From positions 1,488,001 to 1,552,000 of the forward strand of contig NZ_JAGYPF010000001.1 of assembly GCF_018343535.1 (NCBI RefSeq): a stretch of DNA of 64,000 nucleotides, read 5' to 3'. Shown here in pieces: positions 7,741 to 14,812 of this stretch (the first letter of the stretch is position 1; each line of letters opens with the position of its first letter). This DNA is from Neobacillus rhizophilus (GTDB lineage Bacteria; Bacillota; Bacilli; Bacillales; Cytobacillaceae). The translations under genes and the position numbers were made by a program. The notes under the pieces were generated by a model, which was given only the letters and a program-made list of their open reading frames with translations, had not been told where the DNA came from and made no database searches.

Positions 7741-8957
7741 TTCATTTTATCCTTCATTCTATTTTTACTGTAAAAATAAACAAATAAGAAGTTAAACAAT
7801 AAGCCTCCGGCAAGCTCCAATAATGCCAGGTACATTTCTCCCTTTAGAAAAATAAACAAGGCAAAAGCAATGTTTTCAATTGTTAAAATGACCATCAGCA
7901 ATAAATGAAAAGCGTCACGCTTGTGTTTTTCAGCAACCGGATAAAGGTCGACCCACAGCTTGTTTTGGTGGTGATGGATAAGCGGAAGCAGTTGAAATCC
8001 AGTTAAATATAAAAACAAAATACTGATGAGAATTTGTCCCAATCCAAACGAAATGAAATAAATCCCTAGTATGCCAATAACCGTTAAGCGGAAAAACAGT
8101 CCGAGATAATCCGATGACCGCAAAAAAGTCCTTGCATACAAATAGAGATACGTTTTTTCTTGCGAAAAGGGCCCCCCCCCCAAGAGGAAATCCAGCCATT
8201 TTCTTCTTTTTACCGTATCCTTTAGTTTCGGCACATCTGTAAACATATTCGCAAGCCGATAAAAGGAAGCCATTCTTTTTTCTTCCTGGTCAATTAATAA
8301 ATCCCATTTTAACCCTAGGACTTTTGTTTTGTTATGGAAAAAGAAATAATACAAGACCATAATCAAAGCAATTACCAAAAGGACCACAAAATTTGCCTGT
8401 TTAAACAGCAGATAGGTTAGTGAGAGATTAATGAAATATCTCACGGTCAGATCCCATCTATGTACTGATGTCTGAACAAAATAAGAAATCCGCCAGCCGA
8501 CTAATAGATTCCATCCCTTGATGATAAAAAGAACAATGAGAAACGGCAAAAACAAGCGGAAGCCAGTGCTGCTTATATGGGCATACATTGGCATTAGAAC
8601 AGCAAAAATGATTAACAGTATGTAGCCTTGAAAGACAAAGCTCACGAATCCGGAACGAAGAAAATACCCTTTTAATTTATCTTCTAACGGAAGTAAAAAT
8701 ACCTTATCCGCTTCCAATAAAAAATTATAAACTGGGCTGTACGTTAAGAAAAAACTGATAAACAGGGCGAGAATGATTTCCGCAGGAAAATCAGTAGATA
8801 AAGTTTTAATCCACTCCTGATAATAATAAGCACCGCTGCCAATCAGAAACAATAAAACAATGACAAGATGGCCATTGAAAATATAGCGAAGATACGTGCT
8901 CAAATCCTTAACACGCCGGCCTGCCCGTTCCTTCCAAAGTTTCACCGCATTAAACAT
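7731..8957 (-). CDS. ecsB: ABC transporter permease EcsB
   Basis: The 408-residue integral membrane protein has hydrophobic segments across its length (about 8-10) and forms the membrane partner of EcsA. In B. subtilis the Ecs transporter influences regulated intramembrane proteolysis by RasP, exoprotein secretion and competence. The gene overlaps ecsA by 8 bases, consistent with translational coupling. The coding strand contains ten consecutive G residues (plus-strand C run 8172-8181) in the codons for LGGGP, an unusual homopolymer that could slip. The frame is intact in this sequence. Confidence 0.92.
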   Translation of the reverse strand: MFNAVKLWKERAGRRVKDLSTYLRYIFNGHLVIVLLFLIGSGAYYYQEWIKTLSTDFPAEIILALFISFFLTYSPVYNFLLEADKVFLLPLEDKLKGYFLRSGFVSFVFQGYILLIIFAVLMPMYAHISSTGFRLFLPFLIVLFIIKGWNLLVGWRISYFVQTSVHRWDLTVRYFINLSLTYLLFKQANFVVLLVIALIMVLYYFFFHNKTKVLGLKWDLLIDQEEKRMASFYRLANMFTDVPKLKDTVKRRKWLDFLLGGGPFSQEKTYLYLYARTFLRSSDYLGLFFRLTVIGILGIYFISFGLGQILISILFLYLTGFQLLPLIHHHQNKLWVDLYPVAEKHKRDAFHLLLMVILTIENIAFALFIFLKGEMYLALLELAGGLLFNFLFVYFYSKNRMKDKMNPL

Positions 8958-9690
8958 AATTTTCTTCCTTTGTTAACTGAATATAGATGTCATCTAATGA
9001 CGCGGCCGGCATCGAAAATAGCTCCCTAAGCTCTGAAAGTGTCCCTTTTGCCCGAATTTTCCCTTCATGCAAAATAACAAACCGGTCGCAATATTTTTCT
9101 GCAGTAGCTAGAATATGGGTCGACATTAAGATTCCCGCCCCATTTTCTTTCATTTTCTTCATTAAATCGAGCAATGATTGGATACCGAGCGGGTCGAGGC
9201 CGACAAACGGCTCGTCTACGATGTAGAGGGATGGCTGCACAAGAAACGCACACATAATCATTACCTTTTGCTTCATCCCTTTAGAAAAATGAGCTGGAAA
9301 CCACTTTAGGCGCTTCTCCATCCGAAATTCAGTGAGCAATGGAGAAACGCGGGCTTTATAGTCCGTTTCAGAAAGTCCATAAGCCATCGCCGTTAAGCGT
9401 AAATGCTCCTCCAATGTTAATTCTTCATATAAAATTGGTGTTTCCGGAACAAACGTAAACATTTTACGATATGCCTCTTTATGATCTGTGATGGTTTGTC
9501 CATTTATTTTTATGGCACCTTGATGTGGTTCCATTAATCCGATGATATGCTTAATGGTTGTGCTCTTTCCTGCGCCATTCAAGCCAATTAGGCCAACCAT
9601 TTCTTTTTCGTTCACCTCAAAAGAAACGTCTTTTAAGACCGGATTCCTTGTGTAACCGCCAACTAGATTTTCAATCGTTAATAAAGACAT
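8950..9690 (-). CDS. ecsA: ABC transporter ATP-binding protein EcsA
   Basis: The 246-residue ATPase has Walker A GLNGAGKST (near residue 38), the signature-like FSKGMKQKVMI (near 138), Walker B LYIVDEPFVGLD (near 160) and the switch histidine in STHIL. It energises EcsB. The start ATG lies behind GGAAGGACTT. It is divergent from the hit gene across a 575-base region that holds a repeat block and a plus-strand terminator. Confidence 0.94.
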   Translation of the reverse strand: MSLLTIENLVGGYTRNPVLKDVSFEVNEKEMVGLIGLNGAGKSTTIKHIIGLMEPHQGAIKINGQTITDHKEAYRKMFTFVPETPILYEELTLEEHLRLTAMAYGLSETDYKARVSPLLTEFRMEKRLKWFPAHFSKGMKQKVMIMCAFLVQPSLYIVDEPFVGLDPLGIQSLLDLMKKMKENGAGILMSTHILATAEKYCDRFVILHEGKIRAKGTLSELRELFSMPAASLDDIYIQLTKEENYV

Positions 9691-9846
9691 TTTTTTAAGT
9701 CCTTCCCATTAGATTATCCTTTATTTTATCAAATCGTTTTCAATAAAAATAGAAATTCAATTTTATTTGTATATTTCCTTTTCAATCGGACATCATAATA
9801 TTCGAAGGGGAGTTCAATTGATGAAGTGATTCATCAACCATTTGAA

Positions 9847-10136
9847 ATGAGGTGTCTACAAAAGACAATATCCGTTTCAAACCCAGAAGCTTCTAAAAAC
9901 GTTTCAAAACAAGGGGATGGTTGTATTGTACAATGTGCATGGTAACCATTTTGAGTTCAAATAACACCAGGTTTTTGGATAAAAAACTGAAAATGAGGTG
10001 TTTGTCGCAGACATCGTCCGTTTTTAAAGGTAAGAAAACCGATAAAAACAAATAGGGGATGGTCAGCTTGAACAATGATGTTTCTTTATAACAACACTCT
10101 AATGTAAAATGAGGTGTTTATCAAAGAACACTCCTA
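9847..10136 (+). repeat. Three-fold imperfect direct repeat, possible non-coding RNA
   Basis: Units begin at 9847, 9993 and 10109, each opening ATGAGGTGTYT. Each opening can form a small hairpin with different paired bases: TGTCT/AGACA, TGTTTG/CAGACA and GTGTT/AACAC. Units 1 and 2 also share CCGTTT, an A-rich stretch and GGGGATGG followed by ACAATG. The third unit runs into a strong plus-strand terminator (10169-10210), so the block appears to be the body of a short plus-strand transcript or a leader upstream of hit. The opening triplets would encode MRCL in all units, but no ribosome site precedes them. Confidence 0.6.
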
Positions 10137-10168
10137 TTGAACGTCAAATTTGAAGCAATTTCCCCTTC

Positions 10169-10210
10169 GAGAGGGCGGGATTCTAAGCGAATCCTGCTCT
10201 TTTCTTTTTT
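10169..10210 (+). terminator. Strong intrinsic terminator upstream of hit
   Basis: The stem GCGGGATTC/GAATCCTGC extends outward through wobble pairs to about 15 bp, has a five-base loop (TAAGC) and is followed by TCTTTTCTTTTTT. There is no annotated plus-strand gene upstream, so it must end (or attenuate) a transcript arising in the repeat block at 9700-10136. Confidence 0.88.
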
Positions 10211-10265
10211 GCGAAAGAATTCTATGGTAAAATATACAAAATATAATGAAAGGCTGGTCCCAAAA

Positions 10266-10685
10266 ATGAACGATTGTATTTTTTGTAAAATTGTTAATGG
10301 TGAAATTCCTTCCGCAAAAGTATTTGAAAATGAACATGTCCTAGCCTTTATGGACATCAGTCAAGTGACGAAAGGGCATACACTGGTCATCCCAAAAATA
10401 CATAAAGAAAATGTCTTTGAACTGACGCCCGAAATCGCCAGAAACCTTTTCGAAGTGGTCCCTGCCATTGCCAACGCTTTAAAACAGGAATTTGAACCGG
10501 CCGGTTTAAATTCCATTAACAATAATGGCGAGTTAGCTGGACAAACTGTTTTTCATTACCACATGCATTTAATTCCTCGTTATGGCAAAGGAGATGGCCT
10601 TGGTGTAGTCTGGAAAAATAATCAAAGTGACTATACACCACAAATGCTCCAGGAAATGGCGGCCAATATTGCCAAGAAATTATAG
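10266..10685 (+). CDS. hit: HIT family nucleotide-binding hydrolase
   Basis: The 139-residue protein belongs to the histidine triad superfamily of purine nucleotide hydrolases. The catalytic triad motif is HYHMHLIPRY near residue 100, and CIFCKIVNGEIPSAKV forms the N-terminus. B. subtilis has hit at the same place, divergent from ecsA. The open frame extends 43 codons upstream through the terminator and an AT-rich promoter-like stretch, so the ATG at 10266 (MNDCIFCKI) is the start; a GAAAGG ribosome site lies 11 bases before it. Confidence 0.94.
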   Translation: MNDCIFCKIVNGEIPSAKVFENEHVLAFMDISQVTKGHTLVIPKIHKENVFELTPEIARNLFEVVPAIANALKQEFEPAGLNSINNNGELAGQTVFHYHMHLIPRYGKGDGLGVVWKNNQSDYTPQMLQEMAANIAKKL

Positions 10686-10737
10686 GCCCGTACCGGAAGT
10701 TATCTGAAAATTATTTCTTTATTATTATTATCGTAAT

Positions 10738-10747
10738 ATGCTATAAT
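10738..10747 (+). promoter_or_regulatory. Extended -10 promoter element of trpP
   Basis: The sequence TATGCTATAAT gives a perfect TATAAT (10742-10747) with a TGn extension. The -35 is poor, as is usual for extended -10 promoters. Predicted transcription would start near 10754, just before the leader stem-loop. Confidence 0.6.
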
Positions 10748-10758
10748 GTGTATAACTT

Positions 10759-10791
10759 CTTCGCTGCAGGCAATGAGTGCACTGCAGGAAG
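10759..10791 (+). promoter_or_regulatory. 5' stem-loop of the trpP leader
   Basis: CTGCAG (10764-10769) pairs with CTGCAG (10782-10787), extended by flanking TTC/GAA. It lies at the predicted 5' end of the mRNA, as the TRAP-assisting 5' stem-loop does in B. subtilis trp leaders. Confidence 0.5.
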
Positions 10792-10801
10792 GAAAAAGCT
10801 T

Positions 10802-10824
10802 TAGAAGAGCAGAGGAGAGATGAG
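10802..10824 (+). promoter_or_regulatory. TRAP binding site covering the trpP Shine-Dalgarno region
   Basis: One UAG and four GAG triplets (10802, 10807, 10812, 10817, 10822) recur with exactly two spacer bases each, the arrangement bound by the tryptophan-activated TRAP protein. They cover the GAGGAGAG ribosome site and end two bases before the ATG, so bound TRAP would block translation of trpP when tryptophan is plentiful. The regulation is known for B. subtilis trpP; the site here is read directly from sequence. Confidence 0.88.
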
Positions 10825-10826
10825 AA

Positions 10827-11354
10827 ATGAAAACAAAAAACCTTGTCATTTTAGCACTTTTAGCGGCGATTGGATTTGTGCTGCACGCGGTAATGCCGGC
10901 ATTCCTAACGATTAAACCTGATATGATGTTGGCGATGATGTTCTTAGGAATTATTCTTATTCCGGAAATCAAAAGCGTTATGCTTTTGGCGATTGTAACA
11001 GGAGTATTATCCGCTATCACTACTCAGTTCCCTGGTGGGCAATTTCCAAATATCATTGATAAGCCCGTCACTGCATTAGTCTTCTTCGGTTTATTTTTAG
11101 CATTAAAAAAATACCGCAATTCTATTGTAAGTGTTGGTGCTTTAACAGCGATTGGAACGATCGTGTCCGGAACAGTCTTTTTAACATCTGCCTATTTCTT
11201 GGTAGGTCTGCCTGGTCCATTTGCAGCGCTGTTTGGCGTAGCTGTCTTACCTGCTGCTGCCATCAATACTGTCACAATGGTTATCTTGTACCCAATCGCG
11301 CAATCGATTGCTAAAAGAACTAAATCATCAACTGTTTCCGTCATTGAAAAGTAA
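10827..11354 (+). CDS. trpP: Tryptophan transporter TrpP (YhaG)
   Basis: The 175-residue membrane protein has about five hydrophobic segments, with the family-like stretches MPAFLTIKPDMMLAMMFLG and TTQFPGGQFPNIIDKP. It matches B. subtilis TrpP in size, position and leader organisation, and is inferred to import tryptophan. Its ribosome site is embedded in a TRAP recognition array, which independently supports a tryptophan-related role. A perfect palindromic terminator follows. Confidence 0.9.
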   Translation: MKTKNLVILALLAAIGFVLHAVMPAFLTIKPDMMLAMMFLGIILIPEIKSVMLLAIVTGVLSAITTQFPGGQFPNIIDKPVTALVFFGLFLALKKYRNSIVSVGALTAIGTIVSGTVFLTSAYFLVGLPGPFAALFGVAVLPAAAINTVTMVILYPIAQSIAKRTKSSTVSVIEK

Positions 11355-11365
11355 TGACAGGTACG

Positions 11366-11399
11366 TTAAGAAAAGAACCCTTAAGGGTTCTTTTCTTAA
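11366..11399. terminator. Bidirectional terminator between trpP and a small membrane gene
   Basis: TTAAGAAAAGAACCC (11366-11380) and GGGTTCTTTTCTTAA (11385-11399) are perfectly complementary around TTAA, with T-rich 3' arms on both strands. It serves the convergent genes on each side. Confidence 0.85.
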
Positions 11400-11406
11400 A
11401 TTCACT

Positions 11407-11598
11407 TTAGAAAAAATAGGTAAACAATAAGGCTAATACTAAAAAGATTCCCCCGCCGCTAGCGCAGACAGCTGCCCTTTTCTTTATTATTTGTTTAGGC
11501 GGATATACACCTGGTCTCGTTAAATCAATGACGAACTTACCTGTACCCATGAAAAAAATGGCACTTAGAACAAAAAACATGATAGCTGCACTTTTCAT
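11407..11598 (-). CDS. Small two-segment membrane protein
   Basis: I do not recognise the family. The 63-residue protein has two hydrophobic segments (residues about 3-20 and 43-62) separated by a basic loop containing TRPGVYPPKQIIKKR. The ATG at 11598 is preceded by AGGGGGATCTT; the open frame extends 11 codons further but contains the ribosome site. It is convergent with trpP. Confidence 0.65.
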   Translation of the reverse strand: MKSAAIMFFVLSAIFFMGTGKFVIDLTRPGVYPPKQIIKKRAAVCASGGGIFLVLALLFTYFF

Positions 11599-11902
11599 AG
11601 TAAGATCCCCCTGCAGGATTCCAATTTTCAATTGATGTTGTAACTATTTATATGTTTTTCTGTCCATACCTATGAAAAATTTAGTAACACTATATAAGTA
11701 AATTAAATTTTTAACGAAAATATTCAAAAAGTTTCCATTTTTCTTATTAATCAATTATAATGAAATAGAAATCTTTTAAACAATTTTAATTTCAATATAA
11801 AATTATCGTAATTTCTAAAAATTTTGTGAATTTTTTCTTTATTAATTTTTATTTTATTGGCATAATGAAAATAGAGTAATAATAAAGTAGGTGAAAATGG
11901 AG
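11599..11902. other. AT-rich upstream region of hpr
   Basis: About 300 bases of very AT-rich DNA lie between the divergent small membrane gene and hpr. No convincing gene or structured RNA is visible. It presumably carries the hpr promoter, but no -35/-10 pair at a sensible distance stands out. Confidence 0.5.
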
Positions 11903-12478
11903 ATGACGGAGAAACAATATTCGGCGAAGGAAGCAATGATTTTTAGTCAAAGAATTGCGCAATTAAGCAAGGCGTTATGGAAATCAATTGAAAAAGACTG
12001 GCAGCAATGGATAAAACCTTATGATTTAAATATCAATGAACACCACATTCTTTGGATTGCCTACCATTTGAACGGTGCATCTATTTCCGATGTAGCCAAG
12101 TTTGGTGTCATGCATGTCTCAACAGCTTTTAATTTTTCAAAAAAATTAGAAGAACGAGGCTTGCTGAAATTTTCTAAAAAGGAAAATGACAAACGGAATA
12201 CGTATATTCAATTGACACCAGAGGGTGAAAACATTCTCCTGCAGTTAATGGAAACCTATGATCCAAATGCCTACTCAGCATTTACCGGAGCACTGCCTTT
12301 AAGGGAATTATACGGGAAATTTCCGGACATCATTGAAATGATGGCGATTATCCGGAATATTTATGGACAGGACTTCATGGAGATTTTTGAACGTTCCTTC
12401 CATAATCTTGAAAGTAAGTTTGTGGAAGAAGACGGGAAGCTAAAAAAATCAGAAGAAAAAGAACAAGAACTTGCCTAA
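11903..12478 (+). CDS. hpr: Transition-state regulator Hpr/ScoC (MarR family)
   Basis: The product of about 191 residues is a winged-helix MarR-type regulator that in B. subtilis represses protease, sporulation and other transition-state genes. The block [19 protein letters not shown], then [17 protein letters not shown] and [19 protein letters not shown], are near-invariant in ScoC and cover dimerisation and DNA-recognition helices. The AGTAGGTG ribosome site favours the ATG at 11903 over the GTG at 11891 or the ATG at 11897. The last four bases overlap the convergent yhaI stop. Confidence 0.95.
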   Translation: MTEKQYSAKEAMIFSQRIAQLSKALWKSIEKDWQQWIKPYDLNINEHHILWIAYHLNGASISDVAKFGVMHVSTAFNFSKKLEERGLLKFSKKENDKRNTYIQLTPEGENILLQLMETYDPNAYSAFTGALPLRELYGKFPDIIEMMAIIRNIYGQDFMEIFERSFHNLESKFVEEDGKLKKSEEKEQELA

Positions 12479-12822
12479 CTAGGCTCAATCACTTTTTCAA
12501 ATTCCTGAAAAAGTGATTTGTATAGATTCTGTGATAGACATGCTTTGATGGTTTGTCCGATATCCAGTTTGTCTGGCATTGAGATCGAAAGCTCATCAAA
12601 AAGCGGATGAAAGTATACGTACCCTTCCGCTTTTTGTTCTTCCAATTTTTTGCTCAGTTTATCACATATGGAATAAAAATGATTCACTTCTGATTCGGAA
12701 AGGCCGGATTCAATGATCAGTCGAGTGAACTTCTTGGATGGATGATCCACTACCTCTAATAACAGCTTTTGATGAAATTCAAGCATATTTATTTTTTCTG
12801 CCAGCATTTCATATTTATCCAT
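12475..12822 (-). CDS. yhaI: YhaI-like DUF1878 protein
   Basis: The 115-residue helical, soluble protein of unknown function is found next to hpr in Bacillus. The region [20 protein letters not shown] (about residues 33-52) is the most family-like. The ATG at 12822 follows a GGGGGCC ribosome site. The 3' end contains a 13-bp inverted repeat (AATCACTTTTTCA ... TGAAAAAGTGATT, 12486-12517) inside the coding region, which may help stop hpr transcription. The stop overlaps that of hpr by 4 bases. Confidence 0.78.
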   Translation of the reverse strand: MDKYEMLAEKINMLEFHQKLLLEVVDHPSKKFTRLIIESGLSESEVNHFYSICDKLSKKLEEQKAEGYVYFHPLFDELSISMPDKLDIGQTIKACLSQNLYKSLFQEFEKVIEPS

Positions 12823-12993
12823 GAAAAGGCCCCCTTTTTCCATATTATTCACCTTTTTGGGACTTGGATAAACGTATTTCAGTATTACTTATTTGGCATC
12901 AAAATCTAAGAACCTTCCATTCTTTTTGACTATCTTTTTAATAAATTATTTGGTAAGGTAAAATGGAACAGTATCTGGGGGGAGGGATTTCTT

Positions 12994-13173
12994 ATGATCT
13001 CCATTTTTATCGTCTTTGCCATTTTTATTTTGTTTTATGTAAATAAAATGACCAGTTCATTATGTATTCAAAAAGAAATTCCGGAAGAACGTCAGCACAA
13101 GGTGTTTCGTACGATTAATGTTCTCGTTACCATTTTATTAATTTCTTCCTATTTGGAAATTTTGTATACATAG
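12994..13173 (+). CDS. Small two-TM membrane protein (59 aa)
   Basis: This short gene has an excellent ribosome site (GGGGGGAGGG, eight bases before the ATG). Residues 2-16 (ISIFIVFAIFILFYV) and about 41-58 (NVLVTILLISSYLEILY) are hydrophobic, separated by a charged loop (IQKEIPEERQHKVFR). I do not recognise the family. A bidirectional terminator follows. Confidence 0.75.
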   Translation: MISIFIVFAIFILFYVNKMTSSLCIQKEIPEERQHKVFRTINVLVTILLISSYLEILYT

Positions 13174-13190
13174 TGTATAAGTAAAAAACA

Positions 13191-13219
13191 AGCGATGAGG
13201 TGTCTCTCATCGCTTTTTA
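13191..13219. terminator. Bidirectional terminator
   Basis: AGCGATGAG (13191-13199) pairs with CTCATCGCT (13206-13214), with a T-run on the plus side and an A-run on the minus side. It serves the 59-residue gene and the convergent sscA-like gene. Confidence 0.82.
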
Positions 13220-13226
13220 CTTATGC

Positions 13227-13319
13227 TTAAATTACCCAAGCAGCACCAACGATAATCAATAAAATGAATAGAACAACGATTAACGCAAAGCCTGCTCCGT
13301 AACCTGCTCCACCAGTCAT
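13227..13319 (-). CDS. sscA: YjcZ/SscA-family sporulation micro-protein (30 aa)
   Basis: Thirty residues start MTGGAGYGAGFALIVVLFIL and end in IIVGAAWVI: a Gly/Tyr-rich head followed by one hydrophobic helix, the exact architecture of the YjcZ family. B. subtilis SscA (YhzE), a member needed for spore coat assembly, lies in the same neighbourhood next to prsA. A GAAAGGAGGAATAA ribosome site precedes the ATG. Expression is expected late in the mother cell, by analogy only. Confidence 0.85.
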   Translation of the reverse strand: MTGGAGYGAGFALIVVLFILLIIVGAAWVI

Positions 13320-13452
13320 ATTTATTCCTCCTTTCGTAATCTACGATATACTATTCAAACAATCGCCAATTGACTAGGCTCTTATCTTATTTTTTGGGTA
13401 AAGACCAGTTTGGGCTTGGTGAATTTTTTAAAATGATAATCCTTTTAATTTT

Positions 13453-13480
13453 TTGCAGGAGTTGCCATTTATGTTATAGT
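13453..13480 (+). promoter_or_regulatory. Putative sigma-A promoter of prsA
   Basis: TTGCAG (13453-13458), a 16-base spacer and TATAGT (13475-13480) with an upstream TGn extension lie about 50 bases before the prsA start. Confidence 0.55.
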
Positions 13481-13532
13481 TAAGGATGTGGACAAAAACC
13501 CATAAGAATTTACTATTTAGGAGAGATTCATC

Positions 13533-14393
13533 ATGAAAAAATGGATAATGGCCCTAACGCTTGCAAGCTCAATTCTTGCCTTAAGTGCATGTAATCAAAA
13601 TGGTTCGGAAACGGTTGCAGAGAGCAAAGCTGGGGATGTAACACAAGAGGATCTTTACAAGGCAATGAAGGATAAATTCGGCAATCAGGCATTACAGCAG
13701 CTTGTCTATGAAAAGGTTCTTTCTAAAAAGTACAAAGTAACCGACAAAGAATTAGATGACAAAATTAATCAAATCAAAGAGGACCTTGGCTCAAACTTTG
13801 AAATGACCTTGGCCCAATATGGTTATAAAAGTGAAGCCGACCTAAAGAAAACAATGAAGCTTGGTATGCTGCAGGAAAAAGCGGCGATGAAAGACATTAA
13901 AGTAACCGATAAAGAATTAAAGGATTACTATGATAATTATCAGCCTGAAATTAAGGCACGTCATATTCTCGTTGCCGATGAAGCAACAGCAAACACTGTA
14001 AAACAAAAGCTTGATGGCGGAGCAAAATTCGAAGATGTGGCAAAAGAATACTCAACTGATAAAGCTTCTGCCCAAAATGGCGGCGATTTAGGCTGGTTTG
14101 GAGCTGGAAAAATGGATCCTGATTTTGAAAAGGCTGCCTATGCCCTAAAAGTTAATGAAATCAGTGCTCCAGTAAAAACTCAATTCGGTTACCATATTAT
14201 TCAGGTTACTGATAAAAAAGAGAAAAAATCCTATGATGAAATGAAAAAAGATATTGAATATCAAGTAAAATCTCAAAAGTTAACTACCGATGTGATTAAT
14301 AAAGCCATGGAACGTGAATTAAAAGACGCTAATGTAAAGATTAATGACAAAGACTTAAAAGACGCACTTACACCTCAGAGTGCAGCCCAATAA
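13533..14393 (+). CDS. prsA: Foldase lipoprotein PrsA (parvulin peptidyl-prolyl isomerase)
   Basis: The 286-residue extracytoplasmic lipoprotein helps exported proteins fold at the membrane-wall interface. It has a lysine-containing signal peptide with lipobox LSAC (Cys20), an N-terminal chaperone domain, and a parvulin domain at about residues 135-225. Parvulin motifs include KARHILVADEATAN, YSTDKASAQNGGDLGWFGAG and FGYHIIQV. The C-terminal tail is charged and ends TPQSAAQ. The stop codon coincides with the first bases of a dispersed repeat copy, and a terminator follows. In B. subtilis prsA is essential and lies beside hpr and yhaL, as here. Confidence 0.97.
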   Translation: MKKWIMALTLASSILALSACNQNGSETVAESKAGDVTQEDLYKAMKDKFGNQALQQLVYEKVLSKKYKVTDKELDDKINQIKEDLGSNFEMTLAQYGYKSEADLKKTMKLGMLQEKAAMKDIKVTDKELKDYYDNYQPEIKARHILVADEATANTVKQKLDGGAKFEDVAKEYSTDKASAQNGGDLGWFGAGKMDPDFEKAAYALKVNEISAPVKTQFGYHIIQVTDKKEKKSYDEMKKDIEYQVKSQKLTTDVINKAMERELKDANVKINDKDLKDALTPQSAAQ

Positions 14394-14467
14394 ATGAAAA
14401 CTTGCCGATTGGCGAGTCCAATAGGACGGTTCATGAGGCATAGTTGAATTTATACTTTTCTATTAGC
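14391..14467 (+). repeat. Dispersed structured element, copy 3 (short form)
   Basis: It begins with the prsA stop (TAAATGAAAACTTGCC). Stem 1 is ACTTGCC/GGCGAGT with a T-G wobble, stem 2 is GTCC-AATA-GGAC, and the element ends TTTTCTATTAGC. A terminator hairpin lies 11 bases downstream. Confidence 0.88.
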
Positions 14468-14478
14468 TAAATCAGAAA

Positions 14479-14514
14479 AACGGAAGCGCCTAATTTTGCG
14501 CTTCCGTTTTTTTA
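14479..14514. terminator. Bidirectional terminator between prsA and yhaL
   Basis: AACGGAAGCGC (14479-14489) pairs with GCGCTTCCGTT around an eight-base loop. There is a T7 run on the plus strand and an A-run on the other side, serving convergent prsA and yhaL. Confidence 0.88.
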
Positions 14515-14706
14515 TTCGCTTGTTGCATGTTCACCTTTTCGTGCTTCCTTTTCTTTTTCAAGGCGCATCATATAGATTTCTCCCTCACGTTCTATATCTT
14601 CTTGTTCAAGCTGACGCTCTTCCCGCCCTGTTTTAATGGCCATTAACGCGCTAATGATAATCCCAACCACAACTGCATAAACCCAAATAGGTATAGTCAA
14701 CTTCAC
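14512..14706 (-). CDS. yhaL: Sporulation protein YhaL
   Basis: The 64-residue protein has one N-terminal membrane helix (PIWVYAVVVGIIISALMAI) followed by a highly charged coiled-coil tail (EERQLEQEDIEREGE). This is the layout of B. subtilis YhaL, a sigma-E/F-related sporulation protein encoded beside prsA. The start is a GTG at 14706 preceded by AAGGGGGCAA. Confidence 0.8.
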   Translation of the reverse strand: MKLTIPIWVYAVVVGIIISALMAIKTGREERQLEQEDIEREGEIYMMRLEKEKEARKGEHATSE

Positions 14707-14773
14707 TTGCCCCCTTCATAATGGTTGTCCAATTTTCTAATAAATAATATTCATGGATTAAAAAATTATGCAT

Positions 14774-14812
14774 AAAAAAAGGATAACCCCCAATAAAGAG
14801 GTTACCCTTCCT
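14774..14812 (-). terminator. Intrinsic terminator of yhaM
   Basis: On the minus strand AAGGGTAACC pairs with GGTTATCCTT, followed by TTTTTTT. It begins at the yhaM stop. Confidence 0.8.

Noticed and set aside
7930-8199. Alternative 89-residue frame in ecsB
   Set aside because: It is a shadow frame spanning the G10 homopolymer; the main ecsB frame is intact through this region.
10137-10265. N-terminal extension of Hit
   Set aside because: It passes through the strong terminator and promoter-like DNA; the conserved HIT N-terminus starts at 10266.
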